From assembly GCA_019828565.1 (NCBI GenBank), contig JAHDYR010000007.1:434001-498000 (forward strand): DNA of 64,000 nucleotides, read 5' to 3'. This DNA comes from Carpediemonas membranifera (taxonomy: Eukaryota > Fornicata). A model generated the notes under the pieces. It was not told the DNA's origin and made no database searches. It saw only the letters and a program-made list of their open reading frames with translations. Both the position numbers and the translations under genes were made by a program. This document shows positions 57,596 through 64,000 of the stretch, piece after piece; positions within the stretch are counted from its first letter, which is position 1, and each line of letters begins with the position of its first letter.

Positions 57596-59236
57596 ATGAG
57601 GCACGGCTACCCAATGGCACAGATTGTGCGCATATTACGAGATTGCTTCAACGGATCGAATGGCGATATCGTCTTCCAGTCCCCCAAAGCACCACTTCTC
57701 GCCAGCGAGCTCGAATACTCGCACAGAGGCGATCAGGAGTCCGTCAGATATGTTACCATGATTGCCAACAACTATGTTGATACCATCCAGCGAAACAAGA
57801 CCTCTGTACCCCAGCACATCCGCCCTCTCGTTGCTCTCGAGCTCGACTCCGCCCTTGAGCGCGTGCTCAACGCTCCCTTGGCACTCAAAGACATACGCAC
57901 AGCCTGCGCCTCGATCTCTCATCAGCTGTTTGAGATCAACCTCACACTCAACCGCCTGGGGAGCGGCGGGGTCCTGCCCCCAACGTCCCTCGCTCGATCC
58001 ATCGCTGCCGTGGAGCAGGAACCGTTCTGGAATGCCGTGGACTTGTGGCTGACCAAGGGAACGGTGGATACTTTCCTCCCAGTCCTGGACGACCAATCGG
58101 CCTCTTGGCGGACCCGGTTCAAGTCCAAGGGCGCCTGGCCCGTCCATCGGGAGACGGCGACGGCCATTGTCGAGTGCGGCAGGGATGTGGCGTTCCTCAG
58201 ACACCAGTGCGGGGTGACTACAGACCTCAAGGCGGCCATCCCCGCGACTGATCTCCCCACCCTCGCCAAGGCCGACATCCTCGAGGCCCGCGTCCGTGCT
58301 CTGGGGCAGGAGGCCAGCAGGGCCGCGGCATCCACACTCGAGGCGTGGATACAGACTGTGTTCTCAGTTGAGCGGCGCTGCACGCTGTCCGACGCCATTT
58401 GGGCTCTCGACATCGTCCATGTGCACCTCGGCCAGCACAGCTACTCGGGACTCCGCGACGCCATGTATGACACGAACCAGAGATGCGCTGGCCCAACGAT
58501 GGCGCTGGTTGTCGGCGAGGATGAGCTCCTCGATGCGACACCGACTTGGACCATCGCTTGGGAAGTGCCGGAGAACGTCCCGCCGGCAGTCCGGCAGATT
58601 GAGGCGGAGGCTAGGCCGCATCTTACGGCGATTTTTGATCTCTGTAGGAGCGCTATGGCTGAATTTGTTGAAATCCGCGAGATCCGGCGAGATCTTGTAC
58701 GAATCTGCCGTCGAATCCCCCGCCATCGCCTAAGTCGTGCCGCCGCTGTCGTCCATGGCGTGGAGACGGTGCTCTCGGCGGCGTGGCGGGATTTGGGGGC
58801 CAGACTCGACAGTCATCGGTCAGCGTTCGTTCGACAAATGCGGCTGACGACAGGCGTTGACGACCTCTTGAACAGACTCAACTCCCACTTTACAGTCCAG
58901 CACTCGACATGCGAGGCACACTGGCAGTCGCTGACAGCGGTCACTGATTTCATCGAGCGTTTTAAGGAGCAGCTTACGAAAGAAATGAGCAGGCTGGACA
59001 AGGCGCTGGACCAATCACCGGCCGCCCTTTACCACAAGTCCGATTGGGCAGAGAAGGCGTCGACGGATGCTGAAATCGCCGCCATCGCAGACTCACTGAC
59101 TGACTTGATTGTCTCTGCGAATACGAGCTTCACCACGGCCTTTATTGAGTACTGCCAAGCTCGGGGTGTGCCGTTTGGGCTGGAGGAGTACATGGCCAGA
59201 CTGCGGGGCGACGGCATGGAGATCAGCTTCGTGTGA
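57596..59236 (+). CDS. Gamma-tubulin complex component (GCP/Spc97-98 family)
   Basis: This encodes 546 residues from ATG 57596; Met at 57473 or 57617 is possible. The start matches the GCP GRIP1 opening: 'MAQIVRILRDCFNGSNGDIV' is close to L-x-x-L-L-x-x-x-x-G-x-x-G-x-x-I. A Trp-rich region follows ('FWNAVDLWLTKGTVDTFLPV'). The C-terminal half has long GRIP2-like helices, with 'LTTGVDDLLNRLNSHF' and 'FIERFKEQLTKEMSRLDKAL'. It is short and divergent compared with GCP2/3 (700-900 residues). It would nucleate microtubules with gamma-tubulin. The family call is moderately sure, the paralogue not. Confidence 0.68.
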   Translation: MRHGYPMAQIVRILRDCFNGSNGDIVFQSPKAPLLASELEYSHRGDQESVRYVTMIANNYVDTIQRNKTSVPQHIRPLVALELDSALERVLNAPLALKDIRTACASISHQLFEINLTLNRLGSGGVLPPTSLARSIAAVEQEPFWNAVDLWLTKGTVDTFLPVLDDQSASWRTRFKSKGAWPVHRETATAIVECGRDVAFLRHQCGVTTDLKAAIPATDLPTLAKADILEARVRALGQEASRAAASTLEAWIQTVFSVERRCTLSDAIWALDIVHVHLGQHSYSGLRDAMYDTNQRCAGPTMALVVGEDELLDATPTWTIAWEVPENVPPAVRQIEAEARPHLTAIFDLCRSAMAEFVEIREIRRDLVRICRRIPRHRLSRAAAVVHGVETVLSAAWRDLGARLDSHRSAFVRQMRLTTGVDDLLNRLNSHFTVQHSTCEAHWQSLTAVTDFIERFKEQLTKEMSRLDKALDQSPAALYHKSDWAEKASTDAEIAAIADSLTDLIVSANTSFTTAFIEYCQARGVPFGLEEYMARLRGDGMEISFV

Positions 59237-59426
59237 AAGCGGGTCACGGTTTCCAGACTAGACGAGCTCGTAAACAAGATGTTGTTTATATGGTTAGACA
59301 TCATGCATTGATCGTTCGCAGACAGGCGCCACTGGTGATGGCAGTCGACAGCTTGGAGAAAGAAGTAAAGAGAAAGGGAGCAAAGGGTTTATAGGGAAGC
59401 GGAAAGCGTTGATGTTGTTAACTTTT

Positions 59427-59442
59427 GGTGTCTTTTGACACC
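59427..59442 (-). terminator. Histone-type 3' stem-loop downstream of H2B
   Basis: Identical in sequence to the H2A element at 20008-20023: sense RNA GGUGUC-AAAA-GACACC, 21 nt after the H2B stop. Upstream AAAAC and downstream CCAA...UUAACAACAUC are shared with H2A, so the conserved block is longer than the hairpin and could include a processing-factor site. Confidence 0.8.
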
Positions 59443-59463
59443 GTTTTAGATTGATTGTTTGAC

Positions 59464-59841
59464 TTATTCCTCGTCAGCCGCGTTGGACTGGTACTTGGTG
59501 ATGGACTTAGTACCCTCGGAGATGGCGTGGCGGGAGAGCTCGCCGGGGAGGACAAGGCGGCAGGCAGAGTGGATCTCGCGGGAGGAGAGGGTGGAGCGCT
59601 TGTTGAGGCGAGCAAGGCGGCCAGCCTCCTCGGCGATGCGCTCGAAGAGATCGACGACAAGGGAGTCCATGACGTTCATGCCCTTGGTGGAGATACCGAA
59701 GTCGGGGTGGACCTGGCGGAGAACACGGTAGATGTACGAGTGGTAGGTCTCCTTGCGAGCCTTCTTGCGGGCGGGGCCCTCGTGGGTCTTCTCGACCTTC
59801 TCGGCAGCGGGCTTAGTTTCCTTCTTTTCCTTGGGAGCCAT
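59464..59841 (-). CDS. Histone H2B
   Basis: This encodes 125 residues from ATG 59839-59841. Residues 1-30 are a Lys/Glu/Pro-rich tail. The core has '[20 protein letters not shown]', '[20 protein letters not shown]', '[20 protein letters not shown]' and '[14 protein letters not shown]', all standard H2B. The tail after the last helix is slightly extended (QSNAADEE). Control elements upstream and downstream are shared with H2A at 20 kb. Confidence 0.97.
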   Translation of the reverse strand: MAPKEKKETKPAAEKVEKTHEGPARKKARKETYHSYIYRVLRQVHPDFGISTKGMNVMDSLVVDLFERIAEEAGRLARLNKRSTLSSREIHSACRLVLPGELSRHAISEGTKSITKYQSNAADEE

Positions 59842-59910
59842 TATGTTACTCTCGAATAGCGGATGCTAAGTGGTTCCTCCAGAATTAGTATACAACAAAT
59901 TTGCAACTAC

Positions 59911-59952
59911 TTTGTCAAATAGAGCTCAGTTTATGGCTTTGAAAATTTGAAA
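59911..59952 (-). promoter_or_regulatory. Histone-gene upstream element (H2B copy)
   Basis: 39 of 42 bases match 20491-20532. It begins 70 bp upstream of the H2B ATG, the same distance as in H2A. The differences are three transitions. The surrounding 5' sequences are otherwise only loosely similar. Confidence 0.85.
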
Positions 59953-60402
59953 CGAAAAGCAACAAGAACACCGCGCTAAAAGAAGGAATGGAGATTGAAC
60001 GCGAGGAATGAACTAAATACGTTGTGTTTATCATAGTTTCATGTCGGTTGCAGACGCATTACATTCCACATGGACAGTTTGCATGGTGATGTCGAGGAAA
60101 TCCTTCTAGTAAGTCTTGGAACAGAAGTTTACGGGTAAATGAACGTTTCCTGCTCCTTAGTTTCCATACACATGACCTGAGGCTGCGCGAAATCATCTCC
60201 TGTTGGAGAACGCCGCGTCAATAGGATCATTCGCTTCGTTCGACACCACAACGCGTGGACAACGGCTGAACCCGTGTCAGTAGAGCACGACATAACCATC
60301 ATGAACGACACTGGACTTCTTTATGCCCTATCTACACCGGCCTCGGCAGTCGGCCAGCCCCTTCCATCTATGGACGCCACACGGAGACACCCGGGACACC
60401 GC
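59953..60402. other. 450-bp intergenic region, no gene seen
   Basis: Between the H2B upstream element and the end of the Iwr1-like gene. No RNA gene, repeat or convincing ORF. Confidence 0.4.
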
Positions 60403-60993
60403 TCACAGGATCCCGTCTAACACTGGCTCGTCTGCGTTGAAGCTGCTACCGCTGCTCTCAAGCTCGCTGGCGTCGACAACCTCGTCAGCGCCAGCCCACA
60501 GGAAGGAGAACTCGCTCACATTCGCACTAAGGTCCTGTCTTAGCTCATCGCAGCCAACGCACATGCCCTCGTCTTGGTTGGGCGCGTTGTCTTCCTTGGC
60601 CAGGACGTAAAAGTCCGTCTGGACCTCCGCCTCGGACTCGTTCACGGCAGAGACGTCTGGGGCTGAGTCGGGGAGTGTGTAGTCGTATAGTGCGTACGTG
60701 CTTGGGTTGTCTGTTCCTCCTTGTGGGAGCTCCTCGAGCATCTCGTTTTGAGAAGCGCACAAGTCTGGTTGGGACGCAGAAAGAGAGACACGATTGATGT
60801 CCTTAAGAAGTGAAATGTCCGACTTCAAAATGCTGAAACTTCCTGAACGATGCATCCTGTCAACACGACGGAAAGAGCGAAAAGACTCGTTATCAGCGCA
60901 ACGAGCTCTTTTGGACCAATTGACGGTAAGATAGTCAATCGGAAGCTGGTGTGCTTTCCGTTTTACGCGTATAATGGTCCGGGACGGATCCAT
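60403..60993 (-). CDS. Iwr1-like protein (RNA polymerase II nuclear import)
   Basis: This encodes 196 residues from ATG 60991-60993. The N-terminus 'TIIRVKRKAHQLPIDYLTV' matches the Iwr1/SLC7A6OS start (I-x-V-K-R-K-R...P-x-x-x-L-x-V) and contains the importin-binding basic signal. 'TYALYDYTLPDSAP' near residue 105 resembles the central Y-V-Y-D-x-Y-Y motif. The rest is acidic, as in the family. Iwr1 binds the cleft of assembled Pol II and carries it into the nucleus. Short, divergent family; the match rests on two motifs. Confidence 0.55.
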   Translation of the reverse strand: MDPSRTIIRVKRKAHQLPIDYLTVNWSKRARCADNESFRSFRRVDRMHRSGSFSILKSDISLLKDINRVSLSASQPDLCASQNEMLEELPQGGTDNPSTYALYDYTLPDSAPDVSAVNESEAEVQTDFYVLAKEDNAPNQDEGMCVGCDELRQDLSANVSEFSFLWAGADEVVDASELESSGSSFNADEPVLDGIL

Positions 60994-61174
60994 TGCCGAG
61001 CTGGAAATGAATGAACGCGTTTTGAGTTTTAGCAGTAAACTGCGAAATAGGGAATCTGGTCCGCCTCGTCAGACATAAGAGTATCACGCCTCGGCGAGGC
61101 ATTGTTGGCGCTTTTCTGCCTTTCCCGCCCGTTTTCTTATAATGCGTGAATAACATCGGCGCAACATTGATAGA

Positions 61175-63199
61175 ATGGACAACGAGCAAGAGCATTCTGC
61201 TCGCTCAAATTCCGGATCAGTTGTTGTTGATTGGCGGGACAAGCTCGCACCCCTTCCAGCAGCCATGACAATGGAAGAACGCATTGAACAAGCCAGATCG
61301 GAGGCCTACGAGGCCGCGATTGAGACGATGAGAGGACAGGCAGAGAAGAAACTCCGCCAGCACCTTCTCTCCCGCATCAAGGAGGAAATGACCGTCCAGG
61401 TTCAGCACGAGGAGCGTCGCAAGCTTCTCGATGCCATGTCTGATGATGAGAAGCGCGCCCTGATGCAGGTTGAGATTGATCGCAAGGTGAACAGCCTCTC
61501 TGTGAAGCTCAAGGGTCGCCACAGCAAGGAGGTCGAAGAGGCTGTCAATAAGCGGCTCGACGACCTTCGCGACGAAATGCGGCAAGAGACCGCGTCAGAG
61601 ATCTCCACTCAGGTTGAGGAGCGAGTGAAGAAGGAGCGTGCGGTGCTCAGAGACGAGGCAGCGAGGCTGAGGACGCAGGCTGAGAAGATCAAGCACGATA
61701 CCCACTCGCAGAAGGCGGACATCGTCGTCAGGAAGCGCGTTGCTGAGCTCGAGGCCCGTGCGTCGAGAGAGCAGGCACAGAACCAGCGCCACCTGAACAA
61801 GTTGAAGTCTGCACACGCCGCGCTCGAGACCGAGGCCCAGGAGCTGCGGGTGTCCTCCCAGAAGACGGAGGAGAAGTACGCCAAGGAGGTCCAGCGCACA
61901 GCTAAGCTTAGCCGTGAGCTCGAAGACAAGAAACGCGACCTGGCCGCGGCCGAGGAAAAGATCCAGGGCCTCGAGACGAGGGCCAGCGGTCTCGCCGCCC
62001 AGCTCGAGGAGATGAGGACTGAGCTCGGCGAGATGAGAGAGGAGCATGCACACGCCATGGTCGGCATCCAGGAGGCCGTTCGCAGGCGCCAGGAGGCCGA
62101 GGACAACCTCATCGCCACCCGTGAGCAGCTGATCGCGGCACAGGGCGCCATGGCCGGCCTGGAGTGCGACCTGGAGGACGCCAGACAGCACACACTGGAC
62201 CTCCAGATGGCCCGCGGCAGGCCTGCCCCGCCGCCGGTCTCGAGGGTGGCCAACGACGGATCATCCCGCCGCTCGCCGTCCGTTCAGTCTCTGGACGATG
62301 TCCTCGACGGGCTGTCTGACCTTGGCACTCCGGTCACGGCCGAGTCGGTGCAGCCCAGCAACCGGGAGGCCTACCCCGGCTCGCCGCTGCGGAAACACAC
62401 CGAGGTCGAGGAGAGCTCAAGCTCAGAGCAGACACGACCGGTGCCACAGCTACCCGCCAGGCGGTTTGACGCGTTCACCGTCCCCTCCGACCCGCCCCGG
62501 AGCACCGACCGCCCCCCTCGCGGCGAGCAGACTCCGGATCTCCCCGTGCCGAGGTTCAAGGGTCCCGCCACCCCGCGGTCCGGCCAAGAACCAAGGGCCC
62601 CCCACTCGGGCCAGAGCCGCGCGTACCCCAGGTCGCCCACCCCCGCCCCGAGAGACGGTGAGACCGTGGATTCTGTCGCCACTGTGGTCCACAGCCACTT
62701 CGAGACAGAGGCCCGGGCCCAGCACATGTACCTGAGCAGCGCCCCGCTGAAGATCCCTGGTGGGGCGGAGGGGAACCGGATTCTGTATGATCTGGAGCGG
62801 TTGTTTGTCCTATGGGACGAGGTTGAGGCCTCATTCAGTCGCCGTTGTCAAGTGATTGAGAGGATTCGCACCCTCACGACCGGGGATGAGCCCCCTATTG
62901 GTCCCATCGGTAGGATCATCAAGCACGAACTGACGGCGTGTAAGTCCGTGCTCGAACGCCACCGCGAGGAGCTTGAGCTCGTCAAACGGCGCGAGGAGAT
63001 CAAGTCCAAGTTGCTCGCCCTCAAGCGGCACCAGGGGTCGAAGTCAGACCTCAACGCGGCCATGGCCGAGCTGCGGCGGACGGATCAAAAGATGCGCATC
63101 GGGGTCGAGGCCGCCCGCAAGCTTTCAGTCAGCCCCGTGCGGTACCGGGGGCTGCCGTACGTGGAGGTGCTGAAGGTGGACGGGGTGGTGTCCGTGTAA
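61175..63199 (+). CDS. Coiled-coil protein with C-terminal helical domain
   Basis: This encodes 674 residues from ATG 61175. Residues 30-345 are heptad-rich, highly charged coiled coil. Residues 350-500 are Pro/Ser/Arg-rich and disordered. Residues 525-650 form a separate helical domain ('RILYDLERLFVLWDEVEASF', 'GPIGRIIKHELTACKSVLER'). The last residues, 'YRGLPYVEVLKVDG', may be a short beta motif. The plan suggests a centrosomal, flagellar-base or microtubule scaffold. No family recognised. Confidence 0.8.
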   Translation: MDNEQEHSARSNSGSVVVDWRDKLAPLPAAMTMEERIEQARSEAYEAAIETMRGQAEKKLRQHLLSRIKEEMTVQVQHEERRKLLDAMSDDEKRALMQVEIDRKVNSLSVKLKGRHSKEVEEAVNKRLDDLRDEMRQETASEISTQVEERVKKERAVLRDEAARLRTQAEKIKHDTHSQKADIVVRKRVAELEARASREQAQNQRHLNKLKSAHAALETEAQELRVSSQKTEEKYAKEVQRTAKLSRELEDKKRDLAAAEEKIQGLETRASGLAAQLEEMRTELGEMREEHAHAMVGIQEAVRRRQEAEDNLIATREQLIAAQGAMAGLECDLEDARQHTLDLQMARGRPAPPPVSRVANDGSSRRSPSVQSLDDVLDGLSDLGTPVTAESVQPSNREAYPGSPLRKHTEVEESSSSEQTRPVPQLPARRFDAFTVPSDPPRSTDRPPRGEQTPDLPVPRFKGPATPRSGQEPRAPHSGQSRAYPRSPTPAPRDGETVDSVATVVHSHFETEARAQHMYLSSAPLKIPGGAEGNRILYDLERLFVLWDEVEASFSRRCQVIERIRTLTTGDEPPIGPIGRIIKHELTACKSVLERHREELELVKRREEIKSKLLALKRHQGSKSDLNAAMAELRRTDQKMRIGVEAARKLSVSPVRYRGLPYVEVLKVDGVVSV

Positions 63200-63243
63200 T
63201 ATATTAGAAGGGTGTAAACAGTAGGACTGGGCGATGGTGTCAG

Positions 63244-64000
63244 ATGACGGCCAGATTTATGGAAGATACGCGAGATTCTGTGTCGAGAAGCGGAAGGGCG
63301 ATGAGAAGCAGTGGGAGCCTCCGCCAGCTCCCACCATCGGACAAAACACGCATTAGTAACCTATTACGCGAGTTCTTTAATCAAAGAGCGGAAAACGAGC
63401 TTCACAGAGCACTGGTGGATGAAAAGACGTCTCTATGCGACGAATTGCAGGCCAGAGTGGAGCAAATGGAGCTCCAAGTTGAGGAAGAGCGCGAGAGATA
63501 CCAAAGCGAGCTTACCGCTCTTGCCAAACGCCTTTCAGCCAGGGAGGAAGCCCACGAATCCCAGCTTCGAGCCCAGACAGCAGCCTCACAGCAACAGCTG
63601 GCATCCCTCAGAGCTGAAGCAGCGCAGAAGATTGCCCTAGCGAATGAACAGAACACTGGCTTGCAACATGCGTACGAAACGGTGTGCCGCCAGCTCGAGT
63701 CCGCTGCCGCGAGACTCACAGATGCCGAAGAGGCAAACAAGCGGCTAGTAGCCCAGTTACATCAGCAGGAGGGCCTTTCCAAGTCGCCGTCTAAGAAGAC
63801 CGTGCAGATCGCCCCCCCGTCGTCCAACAATGACCTAACCCCGGAGCCCAGCCGCGCCCGCCGGATCCGGAACCGGCAGATTGTCGACATCATGACCCAG
63901 CAAGACCGTGAGGCCGAGTCTGTCTCTGTCTCGCCCCGGGGCCCGAGGTCGGCTGCGGTGCCACCGAGAGCGCTGCATGTAAGAGGGTACTCCCGATCAT
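63244..64000 (+). CDS. Coiled-coil protein, 5' part only (runs off the window)
   Basis: From ATG 63244 the frame stays open to the window end, giving 252 codons; ATG 63259 is an alternative. Residues 1-40 are basic and Ser-rich (MTARFMEDTRDSVSRSG). Residues 45-185 are a coiled coil ('RALVDEKTSLCDELQARVEQ' onward). A Ser/Pro/Arg-rich region then begins. Order and composition resemble the gene just upstream (coiled coil, then disordered), from which it is 44 bp away on the same strand. No family recognised. Confidence 0.8.
   Translation, partial: MTARFMEDTRDSVSRSGRAMRSSGSLRQLPPSDKTRISNLLREFFNQRAENELHRALVDEKTSLCDELQARVEQMELQVEEERERYQSELTALAKRLSAREEAHESQLRAQTAASQQQLASLRAEAAQKIALANEQNTGLQHAYETVCRQLESAAARLTDAEEANKRLVAQLHQQEGLSKSPSKKTVQIAPPSSNNDLTPEPSRARRIRNRQIVDIMTQQDREAESVSVSPRGPRSAAVPPRALHVRGYSRS

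Noticed and set aside
1-64000. CRISPR arrays, operons with Shine-Dalgarno sites, prokaryotic origins
   Set aside because: The window is eukaryotic (histones, introns, p24, Rab system), and no spaced direct repeats of array type were seen.

Overview
The window is nuclear DNA of a compact, fairly GC-rich eukaryotic genome. It carries histones H2A and H2B, ribosomal proteins P0, L3 and L44, tubulin cofactor B, a gamma-tubulin complex component, an NDR kinase, a cyclin, Rab-system genes and a Tom40-like barrel. Genes lie on both strands a few hundred bases apart or less, and most have no intron. I found six introns by frame and protein-family reasoning. They are 28-44 nt long, start with GT[T/A][C/T]GT (mostly GTTCGT) and end with CT[C/T]AC[A/C]CAG, so the putative branch point is fused to the 3' splice site as in Giardia and Trichomonas. 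With a succinyl-CoA synthetase beta subunit carrying a short targeting-like leader and a large bacterial-type iron-sulfur flavoprotein, this points to a free-living metamonad with a mitochondrion-related organelle, for example a Carpediemonas-like fornicate. The taxon is inference, not proof.

Layout. 0-7.4 kb: a coiled-coil protein, an unknown protein and a 1190-residue multi-domain Fe-S flavoenzyme, all on the minus strand. 8.1-14.3 kb: a giant membrane sensor with an N-terminal PocR ligand-binding domain and a TmcB-like TPR region. 14.3-19.5 kb: an NDR/LATS-type kinase between two RCC1-like propellers. 20-28.5 kb: H2A, a WD40-like protein, P0, an SH3-PH adaptor, a two-repeat Myb protein (split by an intron) and a p24 cargo receptor (split by an intron). 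28.6-36.1 kb: an uncharacterised protein and a 2084-residue tandem PH/GRAM protein. 36.9-49 kb: succinyl-CoA synthetase beta, an MBL hydrolase, a phage-type putative DNA glycosylase, a split PHO80-like cyclin, a split Rab-like GTPase, RabGGTase alpha and a GPI ethanolamine-phosphate transferase-like protein.

49.1-57.4 kb: a near-perfect 2.15-kb inverted repeat. Each arm carries L3 and tubulin cofactor B. The arms flank about 4 kb holding a four-repeat winged-helix (LOTUS-like) protein, a split Tom40-like barrel and split L44. The arm lengths differ by one base, a C lost in a homopolymer that frameshifts the right-hand L3. 57.6-64 kb: a GCP-like protein, H2B, an Iwr1-like protein, a coiled-coil protein and a second coiled-coil gene that runs off the window.

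H2A and H2B lie 39 kb apart but share a 42-bp upstream element at the same distance from the ATG and a 3' stem-loop just after the stop. They are probably co-regulated replication-dependent histone genes. No tRNA, rRNA, CRISPR array or transposon was recognised.
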